Notes under the pieces: generated by a model
Databases searched by the model: none
What the model was told of the DNA's origin: nothing
The model's input: the letters and a program-made list of their open reading frames with translations, nothing else
Shown here: in pieces, positions 1 to 7,396 of the stretch
How the letters are laid out: each line of letters begins with the position of its first letter
Position numbering within the stretch: the first letter of the stretch is position 1
Origin: Anaerolineae bacterium
Lineage (GTDB): Bacteria > Chloroflexota > Anaerolineae > JAAYZQ01
Direction of reading: 5' to 3'
Length of the DNA: 13,170 nt
Assembly (NCBI GenBank): GCA_016926595.1
Contig: JAFGOG010000610.1
Coordinates: 1 to 13,170, forward strand
Program-made: the position numbers and the translations under genes

Positions 1-3000
1 AGCTCGCGCTCGATGAGCACCCGGTCCTCAAGAGAAATCTCGTACAGGCCATAAACTGCCTCGTCGATCACGGCCTGGAGGGCTTGCAGGCGGGCGTCAG
101 TCGCAATCTCGACGGCGTGGACATGATCAAGGAGGGCGAGGAGATTGGCAGATCGGGAAGTTGGATATTGGGTAGCAGGATGGAGGTCGGGCGAATCAGC
201 TAGAAGTTGGCCGCGCGATGCTTGGACCAACCAGGGAACATCGAATCGAGTGCAGAGTTCGTTCCCGGTGTCCCATGCCCGCTTGGCCTTATAGATAATT
301 GTGGAATTTCTCAGAGCAGGTAATTCGTCGTGAAAAGCCCTTAGCGGCACTGGCAAACTCTTAACGCTGGTGACTTCCTTGTGCAACCCCGCAATGAGGT
401 TGATGCAAAATCGAATGACATTGCTGTTTAGCAGACTTGCCAGAACACTGTCATCATGGGAACGCTCTGTTCGGATGATGTAACCCTCGTTACTGAAAAT
501 GTGACCTTCTTCCAAGAACTGGACATTTAGAAGGTGATGCCGCTTTCCGTATGTCAACCCGGGCATTCCGTACAGTGCTTCGCTACGAATTACCGACTTG
601 GGCTTCAAGGATTTGATTTCTTGACCATCGGTCAACCAGAAAACGACAGACTCGTTGTCTCGATAGTAGGGAGAAAATGAGCCACCATTTGCATATGGAG
701 CCCAGTAGTGCATCCCAATGGATGATGGCCGTACTTCCCAATGTTCCCTAACGAAGCGTGGAGAGTGCCCTGGCGACAGCCCTTTCCGTACGATCGCAAC
801 AGAGGGCTCTAGAGTTCCCCAGTCGCGAAATGCAGTCACGATAGAACGTGGAGCCCAATAGGAATAAGGGTGAGTTGGAATGATTTCAAAGTCTTTCAGA
901 TCAACTGTGAAAGTATCGGAACCTTTCTCGCCAACTTTCAGGACATTTAGACGAGACTGATAATGTTCTTCCTTTGCTTCTACATCCAAACACCTAACAA
1001 AGGTAGCTTGACCTGACTCATTTGCACGGCCAAAAATGGCTGCGCAAGTGGCCACGTTGGCATCGTCCAACACATCCCAGCCCAAATCTACCGCAGCCAG
1101 AATGGGCAAAGCATGCAATAAATGCATGCGAAAATTCTCAAAACTGACTAGCTGCATATACGTCCGATCTGTCAGGGCACCAACATATCCACCTTGAGCT
1201 ATCAACTCACGTGCTCGCAACAAAAACGCACAGTACAAGTTGTAGTTGGCTTCCTGAGCATTCGTGATCAACGACCAATCAAGAGCTTGCCCATAAGGTG
1301 GATTCATTACGAGCACGTCATAGCTATCCAGAAAAACGTCCAGTAACTGCACTCCTTTGCTGGCTTCTTGCGCAAAGAGCTGGGCGTTGAGGTCATGCTG
1401 GCGCAGGGCGCGCGCCGCAAAGGCACGCAAGTCCTCTAGCAAACGGTCAACAGTGTAGTGAGCACCCCACTGATCTGGATCAACGCCTGGAGCATCAGCG
1501 AGAGAAAGCTGATGGTGGGAAGGCTCCAGACCGGGCAGATTGCGCTGCCGCTCCGCACGCCACGCTTCTGGCGGCTCGTAGCCCGCGTCCGCCAGGCTCT
1601 GCCGCAGCCGCTCCTCGACGCGCAGCAGGCTGCCCACCTCTGCCACGTTCGCCATCTCGTCCAGCACCTGTGCCACCGCCCGCTGCACCGGCTTGTTGTC
1701 CGCGTACTGCTTCAGAAACTCGCTGCGCGGTCCATCCTCCGGCAGCACCGCGTCGGCCACCACCAGGTTCACCTGGTTGATGCGCGTCTCGTCCAACCCT
1801 ACTTGGGCCGGAGAACCAAGTAGGGCGGCCTCTGCCGTCCGCGCCTTCATATAGAGCGACAGCCCGGCGAGCTGCACGGCGCGCAGGTCGATGTCGACGC
1901 CGTACAGGTTGTAGCGCAGGATCGCCGCAGGCACGTCGATTTTGGATTTTGGATTCTGGATTCTGGATTGGGGCATGCCGGCGTCGAGCCAGCCGTGGTC
2001 AAAGGCGTCGTCGTAGATGGCTTGAAAGACCTCGAAGGCGTAATGGCCGAAGTGCATCGTGCCGCACGCCGGATCGATCAGGCGGATCTCCTGCGGGCGC
2101 TTGGCCGGTCGTCGGGGGGCGGCGTGGAGGTTGTTGATGGGCGAGTCGGGGTCGAGTGGGAATTTCACCCTCACCCCCGGCCCCTCTCCCTCTGAGGGAG
2201 AGGGGAGGGGCTCCGGCACCAGGTAGTCGCACTTGGCCCGCACGCGCTCGCTGTCGGGATGCATCTCCAGCCAGAGGCGGCCGAGGGTGTTGTCGACCAG
2301 GAACTTGACCACCCAGCGCGGGGTAAAGAACTGGTTGATCACCGCCACCTCCGCCGGCCGGCGCGGCTTGCCCCGGCTGCGGATCGCCTCTTTTTGCTCG
2401 GCATTGTAAAACTGGTAGAGCCAGCCGATGATCTCGTCCTCGAGCCACAGCGTTGATGCGTCGGTCTCCGCACGCGCGTCGAGGTCGTTGATGGCGGCGA
2501 CGGCCGCGCGCAGCGTCGTGTGACTGGGCCAGACGAGGGTGTTGACGGGGGCCGGGCGATCCTCGGCCGGGTCGCCGACGTCGAACAGCAGGCGAAAGTC
2601 GCGGTAGACGCGGCGGCTGACCTGGCGGATCGCCTCGGCGAGGCCCTCGTCGGCGCCGCGCGCCAGCTCGGGGTGGGCGTTGCGCAGGTCATAGTGCGCC
2701 CGGCTGCGCCCGCCGTAGGCGTCGCGCGTGGTGATCACCTCGGGGATCAGGCCACGCACTTCGAGCGCCTTGAGCGCCACCAGGCGGTTGAGGTGCGTGT
2801 AGGCGATCTCGCGCACGAACCAGCCGACGGCTTCTTCGCGCTGCTTGGGCGTCGCCTCGTCGGGGGCGGCGACGCCCATCCGGCGCAGCTCCTGCGCCAA
2901 CGCGGCGTCCATGCGCTGGCGCTCGGCCATGGCCGTGTCGTCGTTCCAGATGTGGGGGAGCCTGGCGGGGTCGATCCACCGCCCGCCGGCATAGCCGTAG

Positions 3001-3089
3001 CGCTTGAGCTGGACGGCAATGTCGTCTTCGAGGCTGTGGCGCAGCTCGAGGACGAGGGCTTTGATGGCGCGTTTGGCGGTTTGGTTCAT
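1..3089 (-). CDS. PglX-like / Eco57I-type N6-adenine DNA methyltransferase (3' end beyond window)
   Basis: This is one open frame of 1029 codons without a stop to the left edge, so the C-terminus is missing. The ATG at 3089-3087 has AAAGGA six bases upstream. Visible landmarks are an N-terminal helical region (about 1-230), a segment reading DEIIGWLYQFYN followed by FFTP at 254-257, SAM-binding motif I as DPACGTMHFG (339-348), NLYGVDID (394-401), and the catalytic amino-methylase motif NPPY (596-599). The rest, from about 620 on, is the likely target-recognition region. Order and spacing fit the gamma-type adenine methylases of the Eco57I/PglX group, which methylate adenine N6 in a non-palindromic site using SAM. 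PglX is the BREX methylase and is usually about 1200 residues, so 100-200 may be missing. It follows NLR2 after 31 bases, so cotranscription is likely. Repeats are inserted in frame at three places, and the C-terminal half has a distinct base composition. A type IIG restriction-methylase fusion is an alternative; I saw no clear nuclease motif. The methylase call is secure, while BREX membership is uncertain. Confidence 0.88.
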   Translation of the reverse strand, partial: MNQTAKRAIKALVLELRHSLEDDIAVQLKRYGYAGGRWIDPARLPHIWNDDTAMAERQRMDAALAQELRRMGVAAPDEATPKQREEAVGWFVREIAYTHLNRLVALKALEVRGLIPEVITTRDAYGGRSRAHYDLRNAHPELARGADEGLAEAIRQVSRRVYRDFRLLFDVGDPAEDRPAPVNTLVWPSHTTLRAAVAAINDLDARAETDASTLWLEDEIIGWLYQFYNAEQKEAIRSRGKPRRPAEVAVINQFFTPRWVVKFLVDNTLGRLWLEMHPDSERVRAKCDYLVPEPLPSPSEGEGPGVRVKFPLDPDSPINNLHAAPRRPAKRPQEIRLIDPACGTMHFGHYAFEVFQAIYDDAFDHGWLDAGMPQSRIQNPKSKIDVPAAILRYNLYGVDIDLRAVQLAGLSLYMKARTAEAALLGSPAQVGLDETRINQVNLVVADAVLPEDGPRSEFLKQYADNKPVQRAVAQVLDEMANVAEVGSLLRVEERLRQSLADAGYEPPEAWRAERQRNLPGLEPSHHQLSLADAPGVDPDQWGAHYTVDRLLEDLRAFAARALRQHDLNAQLFAQEASKGVQLLDVFLDSYDVLVMNPPYGQALDWSLITNAQEANYNLYCAFLLRARELIAQGGYVGALTDRTYMQLVSFENFRMHLLHALPILAAVDLGWDVLDDANVATCAAIFGRANESGQATFVRCLDVEAKEEHYQSRLNVLKVGEKGSDTFTVDLKDFEIIPTHPYSYWAPRSIVTAFRDWGTLEPSVAIVRKGLSPGHSPRFVREHWEVRPSSIGMHYWAPYANGGSFSPYYRDNESVVFWLTDGQEIKSLKPKSVIRSEALYGMPGLTYGKRHHLLNVQFLEEGHIFSNEGYIIRTERSHDDSVLASLLNSNVIRFCINLIAGLHKEVTSVKSLPVPLRAFHDELPALRNSTIIYKAKRAWDTGNELCTRFDVPWLVQASRGQLLADSPDLHPATQYPTSRSANLLALLDHVHAVEIATDARLQALQAVIDEAVYGLYEISLEDRVLIERE
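240..1380. other. Low-G+C segment of the methylase gene (likely exchanged target-recognition half)
   Basis: Hand counts of single 60-base lines give 42% G+C at 481-540, 40% at 961-1020, 48% at 661-720 and 48% at 1321-1380. Flanking lines give 68% at 61-120, 68% at 1381-1440, 70% at 1621-1680 and 77% at 2641-2700. The segment covers about residues 570-950, including NPPY and the expected target-recognition domain. A sharp step at about 1380 inside one intact frame suggests recombination. The left boundary is gradual. Confidence 0.65.
1797..1825. repeat. 10-bp perfect inverted repeat with 9-base loop inside the methylase gene
   Basis: CCCTACTTGG (1797-1806) and CCAAGTAGGG (1816-1825) are perfect complements separated by nine bases. 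The element encodes part of LLGSPAQVG, about residues 422-431, and keeps the frame. It may be a third small palindromic insertion in this gene, or it may be chance. No function is claimed. Confidence 0.5.
1939..1973. repeat. Heptameric tandem repeat (ATTTTGG/ATTCTGG) inside the methylase gene
   Basis: Two copies of ATTTTGG are followed by two copies of ATTCTGG and a fifth degenerate copy, ATTGGGG. On the coding strand this reads in frame as QSRIQNPKSKI, about residues 373-383, between SAM motif I and the NLYGVDID motif. The low-complexity heptamer sits in otherwise G+C-rich sequence and resembles the dispersed heptamer repeats of filamentous bacteria. It likely lies in a surface loop, because the frame and both flanking motifs are preserved. 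Confidence 0.75.
2164..2216. repeat. REP-like palindromic insertion inside the methylase gene
   Basis: The core is a perfect 12-bp inverted repeat, CCCCTCTCCCTC (2181-2192) and GAGGGAGAGGGG (2194-2205), with a single-base loop and C-rich and G-rich flanks. It is read in frame and contributes a peptide around residues 291-308 containing PLPSPSEGEGPGVR, just upstream of SAM motif I. C-rich/G-rich palindromes of this kind are a familiar dispersed repeat in several bacterial groups. That this is such an element is recognition by eye; boundaries are approximate. Confidence 0.7.
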
Positions 3090-3095
3090 AGATGA

Positions 3096-3101
3096 TCCTT
3101 T
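3096..3101 (-). promoter_or_regulatory. Ribosome binding site of the methylase gene
   Basis: AAAGGA on the minus strand lies six bases before the ATG at 3089. It sits in the 31-base gap after the NLR2 stop and supports this start. Confidence 0.7.
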
Positions 3102-3120
3102 GTTTGCTACGTTTCAGCGG

Positions 3121-6100
3121 TCAGGCCGCTCTCTTTTCGACTCGCCAGGCAATCCAGATACTGCCAGCCAGGGTGAGCATAAAGACGGCCGCCACCAGCC
3201 CGAAGCGCCCAGCATCAGTGATGAGATGGTAGCGATCCTGGAGATAGGCAGCAATGACGTTAGAAGCCAGACCAGAGAGGGCAGCAAGGAGGATGTTTAG
3301 GATGATGGAGAGTGCCGGGGATCGCCTGGTCCCTGCCGGGACGGGGATGAATGGTAGCGGCCCCGCGCCCAAAGCTGCCACTTCTAGCTCCGTGAGCCGG
3401 GCAGTCACTTGTGTCAGGGCTGTCCAGGCGGTGTTGGCAACTTTTCCATCCGTGAGCCGCCACCACAGCCGCCGAGCAACTTGGCGGATCGTTCGGCGGT
3501 CTTCGTTTTTCTCACCGATCTCCCCCAGGACCATCACTGCCACTTCACGCACTCCTGCATCCTTGTCCACTAACGCCCGGATAAGAGGCTTCACAGCTCG
3601 GGGGTCGCCTATCTCTCCCAGCGCTCCTACCGCCGCCGCGCGCACACCTGCATCCACGTCCCCCAGTGCTCGGATCAGAAGCTCGACTGCCTGGGGGTCA
3701 CCTGTCGCTCCTATCACCCCCACCGCCGCCGCACGCACCTCTGCATTCTTATGGCTCAGTGCTTGGGTGAGAGGCTCTATAACTCGAAGGGCGCTCATCT
3801 TCTTCAGCGCATGTCTCGCCACCCAGGGCCCCCAAATGTCCCCTAGCGTCTGGATGAGAGGTTCTATGGCTCGTGGGTCATCGATCTTTCCCAGCGCCTC
3901 TGCCGCCGCCTGGCGCACGTCGTGATACCCGTCCCCCAGCACTTGGATGAGAGGCTCCACGGCCTGGGGATCGCCTATCTCCCCCAGCGCCTTTGCTGCC
4001 TCACTGCGTACATCTGCATCCACATCCCCTAGTGCTCGGATAAGATGCTTCACGGCTTGGGGGGTACCGATCGCCCTCAGAGCGTACACAGCCGCCACAC
4101 GCACACCTGCATCCACATCCCCTAGTGCTCGGATAAGGGGCTCCACGGCTTGCGGGGTACCGATCGCCCTCAGAGCGCGCACAGCCGCCACACGCACACC
4201 TGCATCCATGTCCTCCAGTGCTCGGATAAGGGGCTCCACGGCCTGGGGATCGCCTATCTCCCCCAGCGCCTCCGCTGTGATTGCACGTACATCATGGCAC
4301 TCATCCCCCAACGCTCGGATGAGGGGCTCTATGGCCCGAGGCGCCCTCAACACCTCCGCCGCCATCGCACGCACCTTTGCATTCTTATCCCCCAGCGCTT
4401 GGATAACAGGTTCTACGGCTTGGGGATCTCTCATCGTCGGCAGCGCCCGCCGCGCCCTCCAGCTCTTTCCATAATTTTCCAGCGCCTGCATGAGGGGTTC
4501 TATGGCCAAGGCGCCGATCTCCCTCAGCGCCCCCGCCGCCGCCGCACTTAGATATGGATCCATCTCATCCTTATCCAGTGCCTGGATGAGAGGCTCCACG
4601 GCATGAGGGTCGCCTATCTTACCCAGTGCTTTGGCTGCTGTATCGCGTACATCTCCATCCGAATCCCCTAGTCTCCAGCAGAGAGGCTCCACAGCCCGCG
4701 GGTCACCGATCACCCCCAGTGCCCTCGCTGCTTCCTTGCGCACATCTGCATTCCTATGTCTCAGCGCCTGGATGAAGAGGTCCACAGCTCGGGGGTCACT
4801 CGTCGCCCCCAGCGCTTTCGCTGCTGCCCAGCGCACATCCCAGGACTCATCCTCCAAGGCCCGGCTGAGGGGTTCCACAGCCTTCGGATCATCGATCTCC
4901 CCCAGCGCTCTCGCCGCCGCCGCACGCACATCCCAGGACTCGTCCTTCAAGGCCCGGCTGAGGGGGTCCACGGCCTTGGGATCATCGAGCGCCCCCAGTG
5001 CTCTAGCTGCTGTCCCGCGCACATCTCCATTCCCATCTCTCAGCGCCTGGATAAGAGGCTCCACAGCCCGGGGATCTCTCATTGTCTCCAGCGCCCGCTT
5101 CGCCCCTGAGCCCACTCGCCCTAAGCCCACTGGACGATCATCATTTTCCAGCGCCTGAGTAAGGAGTTCCACGGCCATGTCGCCAATTGCTGCCAGTGCC
5201 TCTACCGCTGCCGCACGCACATTTTCATTGTCATCTCCCAGCGCCCGGATGAAGGGCTTCGTCACCTGGGCTCTTTGAGGCCCGGGCAATCTCGCCAGCC
5301 CGTTTTTTACCTGCTCTCGGAGAGAATCATAAGCTCCCGTCCCGCTCAAACGATCAGGCAACGTAAGGATGCCTAGCAGACGTGGCAAACCGAAATCTTT
5401 CAGCACCCGCCATAGACCCCACATCCCCCACCAGGCCAAGGTACCCAATGGAATAAGACAGCCCGGTGCTGGGCCGTAGCGAAAAGGGCCGACCATCAGA
5501 AGGAGCCAAATGCTCGTCGGGAGGATCAACCGATGCCGCCATTTCACCCTTACATCCAGGTAAAGCTGACTCAGGAGATCGGCCACTCTGCCTGCCACAT
5601 TAGTGGCCACCGATGCCCCGTCCCCCAGGACAGCCGCTGCCAGCAGTAGATCCCGATGCAGTTCCCGCTCGTAGGGGCTGCGTGTCTGGAGGATGCGGCG
5701 CACCAGGTTGGTGGCCCTTTTCTCATCCAACATTCCCCCTAGAAGCAGGATCGGCTCCTGCCAGGCGGTGTGGTGCAGTCGAGGGCGCAGGAAGCGCCAG
5801 GCGTGTCTGGGGTCTTGGGCCCATGCTCTCTTCAGCCGCCGGGCAACAAAGTACTCCTGCAAAGTCAAGTGGCGGAAAGCGACCAATTCCCCTCGCTCGT
5901 AGCCGTAGATAGCCAACAGGCCCAGCCGCTCACGCAGGTATTTGACGGTATGTCGGGCATCGATCACCCTTTCTTTTGCCACGGCTTTGACTAGATCCGC
6001 TTCCGTCTGCTCGCCGTGGACCTGCAAGGTCCAGGCGATAACTTCCACCGACTCCTCGATCATTTCTCGGCTGCAGGGAGGCTCCTCCCGGGCTTCCGCT

Positions 6101-7392
6101 CGCTGCCAGATCACTTCCTCAACGTAGCGGCGATACACCTCGGCCCGGTTGCGGGCTAGTTCCCCGCTTTCAGCGTAGATGGCAACGACCAGGCGCAGGA
6201 GCAGCGGGTTGCCCCGCACTCGGCGGAGGCCAGCTTGTGTTTCCATTTCCTCCAGAAGAGCCTGCGCTTCCGACTTGGCTTCTTTGTCACCTACCCCTTT
6301 GAGTAACTTCAGCCAGCCAGTGGTGTAGGGCAGGGCATCCTCAGGACCGGCAAAAGAGCGAACGGTGTAGTGACCGAACTCACCACTCAATTCGCGGGCT
6401 TGCCGGTAGCCGGCAATGCGTGAAGTGACGACAATCCGGCACTTTTTGCCCTCGGCACTGGCAGCAAAGCTTTCGATAGCCTGGGTCACATCGCTTTGGT
6501 GTGTCGGAAGCACCTCGTCTAGGCCATCCAGCAGAATCACCAACCGCCTTTCGTCCAACCACGCCCGGGCCAGCGACTCTGGCACATAAGCTCGCCACTC
6601 CAGTTGGCGGACAAGGAAACGGTCCAGACGCTCCTGGCCGTCGTACCGGCGCAGCTCAACGCGCAGCGGCACCCGCTCCTCGTCGAGGCCCAGCCTCTGC
6701 CCAACCCATCCCTGTGCTGCACGGGCAAAACAGAGGGCTACAAATTGGAGGGTGGTGGACTTGCCGGTGCCCGGCTCGCCGAGGATAGCCAGGTGTTCGT
6801 GCTCCGCCAGCGCCTTGGAGAGGGGGATCGGCGGTGGGGGAGGCACTGGGAGATCCACCCCTGCCTGTCTCCCTTCCTGGCGGTGGTCTCGGCGGCCGGT
6901 CAGGCGCTCCAACAAACCCATCTCCTCGGCCCGCGCCGGCAGCGGAGCTACGTCGGTGGTCCGCTCTTCACGGCGCGGGCTCGCCACTGCTTCCAGAAAA
7001 ACAAAGACGTCGGTTAGCTCGGCGCGGATACGATCCACGCCTTCGGTGTACAGATAACGGCATTCCCTGGCAACCTCTGCCAGGTAGCGGCGCTCGGCTT
7101 CCTGCCGTTCCTCGGCGGTAAGGGCCGGCTTGGATTCGGGCAGGTGGATATGCACAACCTCGGCGCGGGCGATGTTGACCAGCTTTTCCACCTGCCCACC
7201 AGTGACGTAGGTTGTAATGGCTGGTGGGAGATCGTCCCTATCGCCCTGCAAGATGGCGCGCAGCCGAGGTGCGAATCTCTCTGGATCGTGCTTGAATTGA
7301 GCCCACAATTCGGTCCCCCCTGGCTGCCCGGTCAGCCAGTCTCTGAGGAGTTGTGTCAGAATTCGCCCCGACTGCTCTGCGTCGTGTGTCAT
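3121..7392 (-). CDS. NLR2: NACHT-type STAND ATPase with 19 HEAT repeats and predicted membrane segments
   Basis: A 1423-residue protein of the NLR-like STAND class, which oligomerises through an NTPase switch after ligand sensing. In order: a small helical N-terminal region (1-58); a short GG-VNI-AE motif (63-80) shared with the C-terminus of the preceding gene product; a helical linker (about 95-140) and a proline run near 183-189; and the NACHT domain with Walker A GEPGTGKST (205-213), Walker B LVILLDGLDEV (284-294), sensor RIVVTSR (319-325) and GNPLLL (394-399). Two hydrophobic stretches follow at about 622-640 and 642-662. PBS-lyase-type HEAT units of about 31 residues fill 704-1294, with consensus near GDPQAVEPLIRALGD..DVR.AA..AL. 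The tail has a predicted transmembrane hairpin (about 1359-1383 and 1396-1416). The ATG lies four bases after the stop of NLR1, with no close Shine-Dalgarno (nearest GAGG is 15 bases away), so translational coupling is likely. The NACHT and HEAT calls are secure. The ligand and output are unknown, and a membrane location is inference. Confidence 0.93.
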   Translation of the reverse strand: MTHDAEQSGRILTQLLRDWLTGQPGGTELWAQFKHDPERFAPRLRAILQGDRDDLPPAITTYVTGGQVEKLVNIARAEVVHIHLPESKPALTAEERQEAERRYLAEVARECRYLYTEGVDRIRAELTDVFVFLEAVASPRREERTTDVAPLPARAEEMGLLERLTGRRDHRQEGRQAGVDLPVPPPPPIPLSKALAEHEHLAILGEPGTGKSTTLQFVALCFARAAQGWVGQRLGLDEERVPLRVELRRYDGQERLDRFLVRQLEWRAYVPESLARAWLDERRLVILLDGLDEVLPTHQSDVTQAIESFAASAEGKKCRIVVTSRIAGYRQARELSGEFGHYTVRSFAGPEDALPYTTGWLKLLKGVGDKEAKSEAQALLEEMETQAGLRRVRGNPLLLRLVVAIYAESGELARNRAEVYRRYVEEVIWQRAEAREEPPCSREMIEESVEVIAWTLQVHGEQTEADLVKAVAKERVIDARHTVKYLRERLGLLAIYGYERGELVAFRHLTLQEYFVARRLKRAWAQDPRHAWRFLRPRLHHTAWQEPILLLGGMLDEKRATNLVRRILQTRSPYERELHRDLLLAAAVLGDGASVATNVAGRVADLLSQLYLDVRVKWRHRLILPTSIWLLLMVGPFRYGPAPGCLIPLGTLAWWGMWGLWRVLKDFGLPRLLGILTLPDRLSGTGAYDSLREQVKNGLARLPGPQRAQVTKPFIRALGDDNENVRAAAVEALAAIGDMAVELLTQALENDDRPVGLGRVGSGAKRALETMRDPRAVEPLIQALRDGNGDVRGTAARALGALDDPKAVDPLSRALKDESWDVRAAAARALGEIDDPKAVEPLSRALEDESWDVRWAAAKALGATSDPRAVDLFIQALRHRNADVRKEAARALGVIGDPRAVEPLCWRLGDSDGDVRDTAAKALGKIGDPHAVEPLIQALDKDEMDPYLSAAAAGALREIGALAIEPLMQALENYGKSWRARRALPTMRDPQAVEPVIQALGDKNAKVRAMAAEVLRAPRAIEPLIRALGDECHDVRAITAEALGEIGDPQAVEPLIRALEDMDAGVRVAAVRALRAIGTPQAVEPLIRALGDVDAGVRVAAVYALRAIGTPQAVKHLIRALGDVDADVRSEAAKALGEIGDPQAVEPLIQVLGDGYHDVRQAAAEALGKIDDPRAIEPLIQTLGDIWGPWVARHALKKMSALRVIEPLTQALSHKNAEVRAAAVGVIGATGDPQAVELLIRALGDVDAGVRAAAVGALGEIGDPRAVKPLIRALVDKDAGVREVAVMVLGEIGEKNEDRRTIRQVARRLWWRLTDGKVANTAWTALTQVTARLTELEVAALGAGPLPFIPVPAGTRRSPALSIILNILLAALSGLASNVIAAYLQDRYHLITDAGRFGLVAAVFMLTLAGSIWIAWRVEKRAA
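3511..5283 (-). repeat. Tandem array encoding 19 HEAT repeats (period mostly 93 bp)
   Basis: The conserved VR of successive units falls at residues 725, 791, 822, 853, 884 and 915, then resumes at 1007, 1035, 1066, 1097, 1128, 1159, 1219, 1250 and 1281. Degenerate units lie near 765, 947, 978 and 1190. Most steps are exactly 31 residues. The helices near AL-TM (767-771, 983-987, 1195-1199) mark a higher-order period of 212-216 residues. HEAT solenoids bind ligands or partners, so this is the presumed recognition arm. Confidence 0.9.
4011..4196 (-). repeat. Recent tandem duplication of one 93-bp HEAT unit
   Basis: The copies at 4011-4103 and 4104-4196 differ at about 7 of 93 positions by eye, far closer than most other neighbouring units. 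They encode the two units ending GVRVAAVRALRAIGTPQAV and GVRVAAVYALRAIGTPQAV. The unit starting at 4197 continues the similarity for roughly half its length and then diverges. Confidence 0.8.
7141..7206 (-). other. Short GG-VNI-AE motif in the N-terminal region of NLR2 (copy 2)
   Basis: It encodes VTGGQVEKLVNIARAEVV and then HIHL, residues 63-84. It aligns without gaps to the C-terminus of NLR1, with 11 of 19 residues identical from the leading V. The pattern of two short hydrophobic strands around a small-residue turn suggests a beta-arch. An amyloid-type homotypic interaction role is inference. Confidence 0.6.
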
Positions 7393-7396
7393 CGGC

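Noticed and set aside
1999..2979. Overlapping minus-strand frames of 90-149 residues within the methylase gene
   Set aside because: They are in other phases than the continuous methylase frame, lack motifs and are Arg/Ala/Pro-rich as expected of shadow frames.
1..3089. Frameshift or pseudogene in the methylase because of the inserted repeats
   Set aside because: The frame reads through all three repeats, and FFTP, DPACG, VDID and NPPY all fall in one phase from the ATG at 3089.
2520..3095. 191-residue plus-strand frame at the start of the methylase gene
   Set aside because: It is antisense to the recognisable N-terminal part of the methylase, in G+C-rich DNA where stop codons are rare on the opposite strand.
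3090..3120. Terminator or promoter between NLR2 and the methylase
   Set aside because: The gap is 31 bases, with a ribosome binding site but no hairpin plus T-run and no clear -35/-10 pair.
3254..5158. Several plus-strand frames with repeated peptides (for example ARTPASTSPSARIRGSTAWGSP)
   Set aside because: The repetition is only the antisense reading of the 93-bp HEAT units, which have a coherent fold on the minus strand.
3511..5283. CRISPR array or satellite
   Set aside because: The period is 93 bp, divergence is spread along the unit, and no short conserved repeat with unique spacers is present. The array is coding.
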